Made by a program: the position numbers and the translations under genes
Part shown: positions 50,106 through 58,743 of the stretch, piece after piece
Position numbering within the stretch: position 1 is the first letter of the stretch
Layout: each line of letters starts with the position of its first letter
From: Herbiconiux sp.
GTDB taxonomy: Bacteria; Actinomycetota; Actinomycetes; Actinomycetales; Microbacteriaceae
Direction of reading: 5' to 3'
Length of the DNA: 64,000 nt
Assembly: GCF_004297105.1 (NCBI RefSeq)
Contig: NZ_SCVE01000012.1
Coordinates: 806,001-870,000 of the forward strand
Notes under the pieces: generated by a model
What the model saw: the letters and a program-made list of their open reading frames with translations, nothing else
The model's database searches: none
Told to the model about the DNA's origin: nothing

Positions 50106-51566
50106 TCAGGCGTCGGTGGTGGCCGTGTGCGTGGCCGCCGAGCGGAACTCGGTGTACATGTAGGGGTTGTCGAGCACCTTCGTCTCGGGGATCTCGGGGT
50201 TCATCCCCGCATCCCAGACGTCGCCGCCGAGGGTCTCCTGCAGGTAGTCGACCGTGTCCTCCACCGCCGACCGGATGCCCGCGAGGTCGTGCCCCACGAG
50301 CGACCCGTCGTACTTCGCGATGCGTCCGTCCACCATCACCGTGTGCACGTCGGCGCGGCCGACCTGCAGGGCCACGTGCCCGTAGGGGTTCGTGATGGGG
50401 AACATCGAGGGCGATCCGTCGTTCTTCAGCAGCACGAGGTCGGCCTTCTTGCCCTTCTCGATACTGCCCGTGACGGCATCCAGCCCCAGGGCCTTCGCCC
50501 CACCGCGGGTCGCCCAGTCCACCACGTGCTCGGCGCGCAGGTGCGAGTGCGTCACGGTCTCGCCCTTCTCGTGCGCCTGCACGTGCTCCCACGAGCGGTC
50601 GGCACCGAGGGTCGAGCGCATCGCGGTGAACAGATCGCTCGAGAACCAGACGCTGGTGTCGACCGAGAGCGACATCGGGATGCCGTGCTCCCGCAGTGCC
50701 CACGACGGCGGGTAGCCCTGTCCGCAGCTCTGCTCGCTCTCAGTGGAGAGCGAGACCGAACCGCCGGTCGCGGCGATGCGCTGGTAGGAGTCGTCGCTCA
50801 GGGTGGCGGCGTGCACATAGACGGTCTCGGGGGTCATGAACCCGTTCTCGTACATCAGGCGGATGCCGTCGTCGTTCGTGGCGCCCCAGACTCCGGCGTG
50901 GGTGGTGACCGGCAGGCCGAGCTCGCGCGCGGCCTCGAACGCACCGCGCTCGGGGAACGTCGGATCGCCCGTCACATCGAAGGCCAGCTGGAAGCGCAGC
51001 AGGTCGGAGCCGGTGTCGTTGCGCCGGATGAAGGCCTGGAAGTCGGGGTTCGCCGACCACTCCCAGGGTGCCCCGAAGATGTTGCCGGGCGCGAACACGA
51101 ACCGGCCGGCGGAGTCGCGCAGCGACTGCAGGGCGGCCTCGGCGTGCTCGATCGTGCGCAGGCCGTGCGACCAGTCGACGGTGGTGGTGACCCCGGCGTC
51201 GATGGCGTCGAGCGCCGAGAGCGCGTTGCCGGCGTAGATGTCCTGCGGGCGGAAGCTCGCGCCGTGCTCGAGGTAGTACCAGACGAAGTACTGGGTGAGA
51301 GTCCAGTCGGCGCCGTAGCCGCGCATCGCGGTCTGCCACATGTGGCGATGGGTGTCGATCATGCCGGGCATCAGGATGCCGCCGGCCGCGTCGATCTCGA
51401 AGGTGCCGTCGGTTACGGTGAGCGCGGTGCCGATCTCGGCGATCGTGTCATCGATCACGAGCACGTCGCCGTGCCGCAGCACCTCGTGCCGATCGTTCAT
51501 GGTGAGCACGAGGGCGTCGCGGAAGACGGTCGGCCGGCCGTCGGTGGGGAGGGGTGCAGCGGTCAT
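50106..51566 (-). CDS. Amidohydrolase (TrzN/AtzB-like) of the LigAB locus
   Basis: 486 residues. HxH is in MIDTHRHMWQT (about residue 71). Further metal-site motifs are VTTHAGVW, VYVHAATLSDDS and SLSVDTSVWFSSDLFTAMRS with the late Asp. The C-terminal beta-sandwich closes with KGKKADLVLLKND. It resembles deaminases or hydrolases of N-heterocycles. It is the last gene of the operon CoA-transferase, lyase, ligB, ligA, 25 bp after ligA. It could open or deaminate a ring precursor; the substrate is unknown. Confidence 0.85.
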   Translation of the reverse strand: MTAAPLPTDGRPTVFRDALVLTMNDRHEVLRHGDVLVIDDTIAEIGTALTVTDGTFEIDAAGGILMPGMIDTHRHMWQTAMRGYGADWTLTQYFVWYYLEHGASFRPQDIYAGNALSALDAIDAGVTTTVDWSHGLRTIEHAEAALQSLRDSAGRFVFAPGNIFGAPWEWSANPDFQAFIRRNDTGSDLLRFQLAFDVTGDPTFPERGAFEAARELGLPVTTHAGVWGATNDDGIRLMYENGFMTPETVYVHAATLSDDSYQRIAATGGSVSLSTESEQSCGQGYPPSWALREHGIPMSLSVDTSVWFSSDLFTAMRSTLGADRSWEHVQAHEKGETVTHSHLRAEHVVDWATRGGAKALGLDAVTGSIEKGKKADLVLLKNDGSPSMFPITNPYGHVALQVGRADVHTVMVDGRIAKYDGSLVGHDLAGIRSAVEDTVDYLQETLGGDVWDAGMNPEIPETKVLDNPYMYTEFRSAATHTATTDA

Positions 51567-51600
51567 GGGAGGCTCCTTTGCCGGGTGGGACAGGGTGGGT

Positions 51601-51975
51601 TCAGAGGGCGACGGTGGGGTAGTCCTTGCCGAGCCAGTGGGAGAGCCGCGAGGCGTACTCCCGCTGGAACGAGAGAGGACCGCTCTGCGCGATGTAGTCG
51701 TCGTCGTAGAGGGCGATGAAGATCGTCAGGGTGAGGAAGAAGTGCGCGCCCATCTCGAACAGGGCGACGTAGTCGTGCTCGACCAGGGCGGTGCGCTCCT
51801 CGTCGGTGAAGTGCAGCCAGCTCGTGGTCTCGACGCTGTTGTTGGTGCCGAGACGGCGGCCGTAGTCGGCTTCCCAGCGGTCGACGAGCGCGGCGGGATC
51901 GGCCTTGTAGGCCGCGAGCAGCCCGGGGTCGCCATCCACCTGGAAGAGGAACTTGTTGACGTAGTAGGTGCTCAT
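51601..51975 (-). CDS. LigA-type alpha subunit of a class III extradiol dioxygenase
   Basis: 124 residues, all-helical. YYVNKFLFQVDGDPGLLAAY, ERTALVEHDYVALFEMGAHF and FQREYASRLSHWLGKDYP match the small subunit (LigA domain) of protocatechuate 4,5-dioxygenase and gallate-type enzymes, which closes the active site of the beta subunit. The start overlaps the stop of the LigB gene. Confidence 0.88.
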   Translation of the reverse strand: MSTYYVNKFLFQVDGDPGLLAAYKADPAALVDRWEADYGRRLGTNNSVETTSWLHFTDEERTALVEHDYVALFEMGAHFFLTLTIFIALYDDDYIAQSGPLSFQREYASRLSHWLGKDYPTVAL

Positions 51976-52835
51976 CGCGGATCTCCTCCCGGGTACCAGG
52001 TCATGTACATCTCGCGGGTGTGGAACAGGTCGAGCTCGTCGACGTAGGCGGCATCGATCGGGCCGGCGATGCCGAGCATGAGGATGAGGTCCATGAAGCC
52101 GTGGGTGGCGTTGCCGGCTCCGGCCATCGTCTCGTGGGTGACGTTCTCGAGAATGGCCTCGATGTCGCCCGAGGCGAGCCAGTCGATCGCTTTGCGGTCG
52201 AACACCGGATCCGGCCCCGTCTCACCGAACTGCCGAGGGCCGCCGAGCTCGAGAGAGAGATGGCCGCTGCCGACGGCCGCGATCTTCTGGTCGCCCGGGT
52301 ACTCGTCGATGATCGAGCGGATGGCCCGCCCGAGGTCGTAGAACCGCTTCGGACTGGGCAGCGGCGGCGCGAAGATGTTGGTGTAGATGGGCACGATCGG
52401 CAGGTCGGCGTCCGGTCGCGTGGTGATGATGGGGCAGATGATCGAGTGGTCGATCTTGAGCTCGTGGCTGATCGAGAAGTCGAAGCCGCGGTCGAGCAGA
52501 CCCTGGAACATGAACCCGGAGAGGTCTTCGTGGCCTTCCAGGAGGTACTTCGGGATGCCGAACTCGCGCTCCTCGTTGTAGAACGTGGCGTCGTACCTCG
52601 GCTGCTTGCCGATCAGGAACGTGGGGTAGTTGTCCTGGAAGAACTGGTGGAAGTGATCGGCCCCCACCATCACGAGCACGTCGGGCTGGGCCGCGGTGAG
52701 CGTCTCGCGGTACGCCTCAACCTTGCTCTTCCACTCCGCAGCCTGGGGCATCCGCTCCTCCGGCGGCGTGAGCTCGGTCGCCTTCAGGAAGAACGGATGA
52801 TGGGTCGTCGCGAGCACGGCGGTGAGGTCTGCCAT
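51972..52835 (-). CDS. LigB-type catalytic subunit of a class III extradiol dioxygenase
   Basis: 287 residues. ATTHHPFFLKA near the N-terminus and MVGADHFHQFF (about residue 60) provide the Fe(II) histidines. AAVGSGHLSLELGG and the late THGFMDLILMLG complete the LigB pattern. It would cleave a catecholic acid (protocatechuate, gallate or similar) next to the hydroxyls. The operon lacks recognisable LigC, LigI, LigJ or LigK genes. Confidence 0.9.
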   Translation of the reverse strand: MADLTAVLATTHHPFFLKATELTPPEERMPQAAEWKSKVEAYRETLTAAQPDVLVMVGADHFHQFFQDNYPTFLIGKQPRYDATFYNEEREFGIPKYLLEGHEDLSGFMFQGLLDRGFDFSISHELKIDHSIICPIITTRPDADLPIVPIYTNIFAPPLPSPKRFYDLGRAIRSIIDEYPGDQKIAAVGSGHLSLELGGPRQFGETGPDPVFDRKAIDWLASGDIEAILENVTHETMAGAGNATHGFMDLILMLGIAGPIDAAYVDELDLFHTREMYMTWYPGGDPR

Positions 52836-52883
52836 GTTCTCTCCTTCGAGTTCAGGGTCGTCGCGGTGGGGGTGGCTGTGAGG

Positions 52884-53672
52884 TCAGGGGGCGGTGGGCG
52901 GACGGTAGACGGCGTTGCGGTCGACCTCGGCGTAGACGGTGGGGCCGATGGGGTTCTCGCGCTCCTCGGCGAGGTGACCGATGAGTCCCGCCGTGCGGGC
53001 CAGCAGGGCGAAGCCGCGGAGCAGATCGACCGGCAGCCCCGCATCCGCGAGAGCCGCACCCGCCACCCCGGCGCCGTTCAGCGGGAGGGTACGGCCGAGC
53101 AGGTCGGGGTGCACGCGGCCGATCGCCTCGAACAGCTCGAGATGCGGGCCCTTCACGCCGCTCTCCTCGGCGATCGCGATGATCACCGGGGTTCGGGGGT
53201 CGCCGTTCTTGTGCACGGGGTGGCCGAGGCCGGGGATCTTGCCCCCCTGCGCGCGGGTCTCCGAGAGCGCCGCGAGTGCCGCGGAATCCCACTGCTCCGC
53301 CGACCAGCCCGTCGTGTCGCCGAGGCCCTCCACGATCCCGTGGAGGTAGAGGCCGGTGTCTTCGGTCACGCCGAGGAACCGGGAGCCGCCGCCGAGCAGC
53401 CCCGCCGCGATGGCGCCCTGCAGGGAGTCGGGGGCGCTGTAGTAGGTGAGCCGGGCGGCGATGGCCGTGGGGGTGAACCCGTGGTCGGCGAGCGACACGA
53501 GAACGGCCTCGAACACGCGCAGCTGGCCGGGTGTGGGCCGGCGCTTCGTGGCGAGCCAGTAGGCGAGCTCGCCGAACGAGATCTTTCCGAGCAGCTCGCT
53601 CGCGAGATCGTGGCCGAGCAGCGAGATCGACTCGGTGTCGCTCGTGCCGATGGCAGTGGGGTACTCAGCCAC
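52884..53672 (-). CDS. Citryl-CoA-lyase-like protein (citrate synthase superfamily)
   Basis: 262 residues from GTG 53672 with AGGAGG 5 nt upstream. It is a short citrate-synthase-fold protein: GLYLHGIVEGL, KIPGLGHPVHKNGDPRTPVI with an active-site His, and ARTAGLIGHLAEERENPIG. Full citrate synthases have about 370-430 residues, whereas CoA-ester lyases of the Ccl type are about 260. It would cleave or form a citryl-CoA-like bond. It is coupled to a CaiB/BaiF CoA-transferase that could make its CoA ester. Confidence 0.85.
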   Translation of the reverse strand: MAEYPTAIGTSDTESISLLGHDLASELLGKISFGELAYWLATKRRPTPGQLRVFEAVLVSLADHGFTPTAIAARLTYYSAPDSLQGAIAAGLLGGGSRFLGVTEDTGLYLHGIVEGLGDTTGWSAEQWDSAALAALSETRAQGGKIPGLGHPVHKNGDPRTPVIIAIAEESGVKGPHLELFEAIGRVHPDLLGRTLPLNGAGVAGAALADAGLPVDLLRGFALLARTAGLIGHLAEERENPIGPTVYAEVDRNAVYRPPTAP

Positions 53673-54876
53673 GGGGACCTCCTGGGGTCGGAACGGGTGC
53701 GCTCGAGGCGGGGGCGCTCAGCCACTCGCGGATGAGCGTGTCGTGCTCGCCGAGCGTCGGCGGCGGCGAGACGTAGTGGGCGGGGGTGCGCGAGAAGCGG
53801 ATGGGATTGCGGATGACGGGCACCGCACGGTCGCCTTCACCCACCGTCACCACGGGCTCGAGGCCGAGCCGTTCGGCCAGCGCGACTCCGCCGTCGATCG
53901 TGTTGATGGGGCCGCACGCGATGCCGGCGTCGGTGAGGATGTCGAACCACTCGGCGATCGTGTGCTCCGAGAGAGCCGCCACGAGCAGGGGCCGCAGCTC
54001 CTCCCGGTTGCGGTTGCGGTCTTCGGTGCGGGAGAACCGGGGATCGGTGGCGAGCTCCGGCCGGCCGAGCGCCTCGGCGAGCCGGGCGAACTGGTTGTCG
54101 TTCGCGGCCACCACCACGATCTCGCCGTCGCTCGCCGGCAGCGGCTCATACGGGAAGAGACTCGGATGCGCGTTGCCCATCCGGAACGGCACCGAACCGC
54201 CGGCGACGTACGTCGAGCTGTGGTTGGCCATCGCGGCCAGGGCGGTCGAGAGCAGGTTCACCTCGATGTGCTGGCCCTCACCCGTGCCGTGCCGGTGCTC
54301 GATCGCGGCGAGGATGCCGATGGTGGCCTGCATGCCGGTCATCACGTCGAACACCGAGACGCCGCTTCGGTACGCGGGGCCGTCAGGGGAGCCGGTGAGG
54401 CTCATGAGGCCCGACATCGCCTGCACGATGAGGTCGTAGCCGGGCAGGGCCGCACCTCCCGCGCTGCCGAAGCCGCTGATCGAGGCGTAGACCACGGCGG
54501 GGTTCACGGCCGCGACGGAGTCGTAGTCGAGTCCGAACTTGGTGAGGCCGCCCGGCTTGAAGTTCTCGATCACGATGTCGGCACGACCGGCGAGCTCGAG
54601 GGCGAGTGCGCGGTCGGCCTCGTCGCGGAAATCGAGCACCACGTCGAACTTGTTGCGGTTGATGCCGAGGTAGTAGGTGGACACGCCGTCGCGCTCGGGC
54701 GGAGCCCACGAGCGCGTCTCGTCGCCGGCCGGGCTCTCGACCTTCACCACGGTGGCGCCGAGGTCGGCGAGCTGCTGGGTGGCGAACGGGCCGGCGAGAA
54801 CGCGGGAGAAGTCGGCCACGAGGAGTCCCGCGAGCGGCCCGGCGGAGGGGGCGGCGGGCGGGGCGGGGGTGGCCAT
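53665..54876 (-). CDS. CaiB/BaiF-family CoA-transferase
   Basis: 403 residues from ATG 54876 with GAGGAG upstream. LLVADFSRVLAGPFATQQLA at the N-terminus, GINRNKFDVVLDFRDEADRA, YASISGFGSAG and PGYDLIVQAMSGLMSLTG are family signatures. The catalytic Asp lies in the PGYDLIVQA region (type III CoA-transferases form a CoA ester through an aspartyl intermediate). It overlaps the lyase gene by 8 bases and is the first gene of the operon, divergent from an IclR regulator. Confidence 0.92.
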   Translation of the reverse strand: MATPAPPAAPSAGPLAGLLVADFSRVLAGPFATQQLADLGATVVKVESPAGDETRSWAPPERDGVSTYYLGINRNKFDVVLDFRDEADRALALELAGRADIVIENFKPGGLTKFGLDYDSVAAVNPAVVYASISGFGSAGGAALPGYDLIVQAMSGLMSLTGSPDGPAYRSGVSVFDVMTGMQATIGILAAIEHRHGTGEGQHIEVNLLSTALAAMANHSSTYVAGGSVPFRMGNAHPSLFPYEPLPASDGEIVVVAANDNQFARLAEALGRPELATDPRFSRTEDRNRNREELRPLLVAALSEHTIAEWFDILTDAGIACGPINTIDGGVALAERLGLEPVVTVGEGDRAVPVIRNPIRFSRTPAHYVSPPPTLGEHDTLIREWLSAPASSAPVPTPGGPRG

Positions 54877-54906
54877 GGAGACTCCTCGATGAATTCCGGT
54901 CAAGTG

Positions 54907-54919
54907 TCCGCTGTGCGGA
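54907..54919. promoter_or_regulatory. Candidate IclR operator
   Basis: TCCGC-TGT-GCGGA, a perfect 5-bp-arm palindrome in the 160-bp divergent promoter between the CoA-transferase operon and the IclR gene. IclR-family regulators of aromatic pathways use short GC-rich palindromes of this kind. Confidence 0.5.
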
Positions 54920-55036
54920 TGACCACAGCTAAATGCATTCGTATCGACGTGTCAAGAGGGTCACATCGAGTTCCCTGCGGCGCTTTCATGCGGTAGGAAG
55001 GGGGTACTTCATTTCGGACGATTGGCCGGGAGGGCT

Positions 55037-55837
55037 ATGCGCGACTCGACAGGACCCGAGTTCATCGAGGCGATCGCCCGTGGGCTCGACGTGATCACCG
55101 CGTTCGGCTCCACGGGCCAGAGCGTCACGCTCGCCGACCTCGCGGCCTCGACCGGGCTGGCCCGACCGACCGTTCGCCGCATCCTGCTCACGCTGGCCGA
55201 GCTCGGCTACGTGCGCGCCGACGGCGGTACCTTCTCGCTCACCGCGCGGGTGCTCGATCTCGGCATGGCGTACGTGTCGGCGAGCAGCATCTGGGAGATC
55301 GCCCGGCCGCATCTCACCGAGCTGAGTGTGCGCACGGGGGAGTCGTGCTCGCTCGCCCAGCTCGACGGCTCCGACATCGTCTACGTCGCCCGGGTGGCCG
55401 TGCCGAAGCTCGTGACCCTGTCGGTGTCGATCGGCACGCGCTTCCCCGCGGCCGTCACCTCGCTCGGCAAGGTGCTGCTCGCGGCGCTCGATCCGGCCGA
55501 ACTCGACCGGGTGCTGGCATTGCCCAGCCTCTCCGCGGTGGTGACGGCCTCCCGGCCCGAACGTGACGAGATCCTCGCCTCCCTCCGCGAGGTGCGGGCG
55601 GCGGGCTGGGCGCTCACCGACCAGCAGCTCGGGCCGGCCATCCGCTCGGTCGCCGCGCCGGTGCGGGATGGTTCGGGGCGCGTCGTGGCGGCGGTGAACG
55701 TCAACGCGCACGCGGCCGAGACGAGCGTCGAGACCCTGATCGACGAGCACCTTCCCGCGCTGCTCACCGCGGCCAGTGCGATCAGCAGCGACTGGGCGCG
55801 CTGGGAGAGCCGCCCGCTCGCGGAGCTCGTGCGATGA
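55037..55837 (+). CDS. IclR-family regulator
   Basis: 266 residues from ATG 55037 with GGGAGG 4 nt upstream; a TTG at 55022 is less likely. HTH: VTLADLAASTGLARPTVRRI. The effector domain has SCSLAQLDGSDIVYVARVAV, RFPAAVTSLGKVLLA and VAAVNVNAHAAETSVETLID, close to the PcaR/PobR group that responds to aromatic acids. It is divergent from the LigAB operon, its probable target. Its stop overlaps the FMN reductase start. Confidence 0.92.
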   Translation: MRDSTGPEFIEAIARGLDVITAFGSTGQSVTLADLAASTGLARPTVRRILLTLAELGYVRADGGTFSLTARVLDLGMAYVSASSIWEIARPHLTELSVRTGESCSLAQLDGSDIVYVARVAVPKLVTLSVSIGTRFPAAVTSLGKVLLAALDPAELDRVLALPSLSAVVTASRPERDEILASLREVRAAGWALTDQQLGPAIRSVAAPVRDGSGRVVAAVNVNAHAAETSVETLIDEHLPALLTAASAISSDWARWESRPLAELVR

Positions 55838-56421
55838 GCGGCGACGAGAGCGCGGCGGGGCACGCCTCCCGGCCCCGCCTGCTCGTGGTGATCGCGAGCA
55901 CGCGTCCGGGCCGCGTCGGCGGTGCGGTGGGCGACTGGGTCATCCGGGCCGCTCGCGACTCGGGCCGGTTCGATGTGCGGGTCGCCGATCTCGCGGAGCT
56001 GCGGCTGCCGTTGCTCGACGAGCCGGCGCATCCGAGGCTCCGCGACTACCGCAATGCGCACACCCGGCACTGGAGCGCGGAGGTGGATGCGGCCGATGGT
56101 TTCGTGTTCGTGATGCCCGAGTACAACCACAGCTTCACCGCGCCGCTCAAGAACGCGCTCGACTACCTCGTGCACGAGTGGGACGGCAAGCCCGTCGGCC
56201 TGGTGAGCTACGGGGGGCTCTCCGGAGGGACGAGAGCGGTGGTGGCTCTGCAGCCCGTGCTCGCCAATCTCGGTCTGCGTGGTGTGCACGCGAACGTGGA
56301 GATCGCCTGGGTCGCCGAGCAGATGCACGACGGAGCGTTCGAGGCCACGGAGCGTCACGTGCGGGCGCTGGAGGCGCAGCTGGCCGAACTCGGCACGCTC
56401 CTCGGCGCCGATCAGCCCTGA
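55834..56421 (+). CDS. NADPH-dependent FMN reductase
   Basis: 195 residues, ATGA overlap with the IclR gene. VVIASTRPGRVGGAVGDWVI is the FMN-phosphate loop; VFVMPEYNHSFTAPLKNALD has the PEYN signature; LVSYGGLSGGTRAV follows. It is a paralog of the reductase at 11041 but lacks the Pro-rich tail. It may supply reduced flavin or detoxify quinones made during ring oxidation. Confidence 0.88.
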   Translation: MSGDESAAGHASRPRLLVVIASTRPGRVGGAVGDWVIRAARDSGRFDVRVADLAELRLPLLDEPAHPRLRDYRNAHTRHWSAEVDAADGFVFVMPEYNHSFTAPLKNALDYLVHEWDGKPVGLVSYGGLSGGTRAVVALQPVLANLGLRGVHANVEIAWVAEQMHDGAFEATERHVRALEAQLAELGTLLGADQP

Positions 56422-56429
56422 AGCGCAGG

Positions 56430-56465
56430 GTATACCAAAGGATATATAGATAAACTTCGGTATAC
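56430..56465. promoter_or_regulatory. AT-rich promoter with inverted repeat before the fic gene
   Basis: GTATACC (56430-56436) and GGTATAC (56459-56465) are inverted complements across 22 AT-rich bases. The right copy runs into a -10-like TATACT (56461-56466) ending 5 nt before the fic ATG. Candidate autoregulatory site. Confidence 0.5.
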
Positions 56466-56471
56466 TGCGAT

Positions 56472-57662
56472 ATGGCAAAGGATCCGGAGTGGCCGGCACT
56501 CACGTTCGAGATGCTCCCGTGGGATCGGGATGGCACGGCTCCTGCCTCGAGACGCGCCTTCCGTGCGGCCGCCGGCCCCTATCGAGCTGCGATCCCCGCG
56601 TTCATCAGGGACCAGCCCGTCGACCTCACGAGCGAGATTCTCGCGCTCGCCGACGATGCCACCAGTGAACTGACCCGATTCGACGCAGAAGTCGGTACGC
56701 TCGCTGCGCCGTTCTCAGCGATCCTGCTGCGGACCGAAAGCGCCTCCAGCTCGGAAGTGGAACAGATCACGTCCAGCGCCAAGCAGGTCGCGCTGGCCGA
56801 GATCGATGAGGCGAGCTCGAGCAACGCACGCCTGGTGGTCGGCAACGTGCATGCGATGGAGGCGGCCATCGCGCTGGCGGATGCGCTCGACCCCGACTCC
56901 GTGATCGAGATGCACCGTGCGCTTCTGGAACAGCACGCCCCCGAGATCACCGGCCGGTGGCGCGACCAGCCGGTGTGGATCGGTGGTGGCTCGATCTCGC
57001 CGCACAACGCAGAGTTCGTGCCGCCGTTCGAGGGCCGTGTGCCGGCTCTCATGGACGATGTGATGCAGTTCGCGCGCCGAACTGACATACCGGTGCTCGC
57101 GCAGACGGCGATCGCCCATGCCCAGTTCGAGACGATCCACCCCTTTCCCGACGGAAATGGGCGCGTTGGGCGCGCTCTCGTCCAGGGCATGCTCAGGGCG
57201 GGGCGAGTCACACGGAGTGTCGCTGTTCCCGTCTCGGCGGGTCTGCTGCACGACCTCCCGGGCTACTTCGCAGCGCTGACCGCGTATCGCGAAGGGAAGC
57301 CGGGGCCCATCATCGAATCGTTCGCTGAGGCGTCGTTCTCCGCGGTACGGAACGGGCGGCGTCTGGTCGGGGATCTTCAAGCGGCGCGCGACCGCTGGGA
57401 TTCGATTGTGGAGGCACGCTCCGATTCATCCGTACACCGTCTGAAGACCTATCTGCTGCGCCAGCCGGTGATCACGGCCCGGGTGGCCGTGGCCGAGCTC
57501 GGCGTGAGCGCCGTGGCGGTGCAGACGGCGATAGACCGCCTTGTCGAGGCGGGGGTGCTGGAACAGACGGGTGGCGGAAGGCGCAACCGCCGCTGGGCCG
57601 CGCCTGACGTGCTGGCGGCGCTCGACGCCTTCGGCGCGCGAGCGCTGCGCCGTGCGGGCTGA
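56472..57662 (+). CDS. Fic-family protein (AMPylation domain) with C-terminal winged helix
   Basis: 396 residues. The Fic motif HPFPDGNGRVGR (223-234) is complete, with the flap region VWIGGGSISPHNAEFVPP ahead of it. An N-terminal inhibitory-helix-like motif SSSEVEQI (92-99) fits class II Fic proteins, except that the usual Gly/Asn after the Glu is Gln. A winged-helix-like C-terminus (VAVAELGVSAVAVQTAIDRL) suggests DNA binding. Such proteins transfer AMP to a target protein. There is no ribosome site; TATACT ends 5 nt upstream. The promoter is markedly AT-rich compared with the surroundings. Confidence 0.92.
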   Translation: MAKDPEWPALTFEMLPWDRDGTAPASRRAFRAAAGPYRAAIPAFIRDQPVDLTSEILALADDATSELTRFDAEVGTLAAPFSAILLRTESASSSEVEQITSSAKQVALAEIDEASSSNARLVVGNVHAMEAAIALADALDPDSVIEMHRALLEQHAPEITGRWRDQPVWIGGGSISPHNAEFVPPFEGRVPALMDDVMQFARRTDIPVLAQTAIAHAQFETIHPFPDGNGRVGRALVQGMLRAGRVTRSVAVPVSAGLLHDLPGYFAALTAYREGKPGPIIESFAEASFSAVRNGRRLVGDLQAARDRWDSIVEARSDSSVHRLKTYLLRQPVITARVAVAELGVSAVAVQTAIDRLVEAGVLEQTGGGRRNRRWAAPDVLAALDAFGARALRRAG

Positions 57663-57666
57663 TCGC

Positions 57667-58626
57667 TCAGCCGGCGTTCCTCGCCGCCGCCACGATCTCC
57701 GGCTGTCCAGGCCGACGACCGTGGCCGGGGCGCCAGGTCGTCGTGGCGATGAAGACGCCCGCGATCACCACCCCGCCGCCCACCAGGTCGGCGGGGTTCG
57801 GCACCTCACCGAGGATGAGCCACGCGCTCGTGAAGCCCGCCACCGGCACGAGCATCGAGAACGGCGCGACGCGGCTCGAGGGGTTGCGCTTCATGAGGGT
57901 GACCCAGATGCCCGACCCCACGACCGTGCCGAGCAGCACCGTGTAGGCCAGGCCGAGCACCGCGGGGATCGCCTCGACCGTGAACGTCGTCACCACCGAG
58001 TGCCAGATGCGGTCGGGGCCCTCGATGATCAGCGAGAGCGCGATCAGCGGGATGGGCGGCACGACCGACATCCAGAGCGTGAGACCGAGCGGGCTCACCG
58101 GCTTCGCCTGGCGGCTGCAGATGTTGCCGAACGCCCAGCCGAGAGCGCCGCAGAGCGTGAGGATGACGGGCAGCAGCGCCGAGGTGCCCGCGCGCTCCGC
58201 CGCGATGATGCCGAGACCCGCCACGGCGATCAGGACACCGACGCCCTGCACCACCGTGATCCGCTCGCGCAGCCAGAGCGCGGCGAGCACCACGGTGAAC
58301 GGAGCGGATGCCTGCAGCACGAGTGAGGCGAGCCCCGGCGGCATCCCGGCCTCCATCCCCGCGTAGAGGAACGCGAACTGCAGGATGCCGAAGCCCAGCC
58401 CGTAGCCGAGCAGCCAGCGCACCTTCACGCCCGGCCACTTCACGAAGAGCACGGTGGGGATCGCGAGCACGAGAAACCGCAGCCCCACCAGGAAGAACGG
58501 CGGGTAGTGCTCGAGCGAGAAGTGGATCGCGACGAAGTTCACGCCCCAGAGAACCGCCACGAGGGCGGCGAGGAGTCGGTCGCGAGAGGTCACACTCTCA
58601 GGCTGGGGGCTCGGTAGCCGGGCCAC
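57667..58626 (-). CDS. EamA-family (DMT) transporter
   Basis: 319 residues, ten membrane segments in two EamA repeats. LLAALVAVLWGVNFVAIHFS and ICSRQAKPVSPLGLTLWMSV mark the repeats; LVPVAGFTSAWLILGEVPNP is the conserved second-repeat end. The GTG at 58626 is used here; GTG 58593 also fits the topology. Likely exports an amino acid or other metabolite; substrate unknown. It is convergent with fic across 4 bp. Confidence 0.9.
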   Translation of the reverse strand: MARLPSPQPESVTSRDRLLAALVAVLWGVNFVAIHFSLEHYPPFFLVGLRFLVLAIPTVLFVKWPGVKVRWLLGYGLGFGILQFAFLYAGMEAGMPPGLASLVLQASAPFTVVLAALWLRERITVVQGVGVLIAVAGLGIIAAERAGTSALLPVILTLCGALGWAFGNICSRQAKPVSPLGLTLWMSVVPPIPLIALSLIIEGPDRIWHSVVTTFTVEAIPAVLGLAYTVLLGTVVGSGIWVTLMKRNPSSRVAPFSMLVPVAGFTSAWLILGEVPNPADLVGGGVVIAGVFIATTTWRPGHGRRPGQPEIVAAARNAG

Positions 58627-58743
58627 AAGCGAGCATTGCTACATCCTGGATGTGGCAGAACTCAGGTATGAGGAGACCGTGCGAGCGCAGGCCGCACGGC
58701 ACCGGCGGCGCGGTGATGATCCGCCGGGTCGTCGCTCAGAGCT

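Noticed and set aside
52884..53672. Housekeeping citrate synthase
   Set aside because: It is too short (262 residues) and embedded in a LigAB/CoA-transferase operon; it fits CoA-ester lyases better.
56400..57700. Horizontal transfer of the fic gene
   Set aside because: Only the promoter is AT-rich; the coding part has the same GC-rich codon use as its neighbours, and no integrase, IS or att-like repeat is visible.
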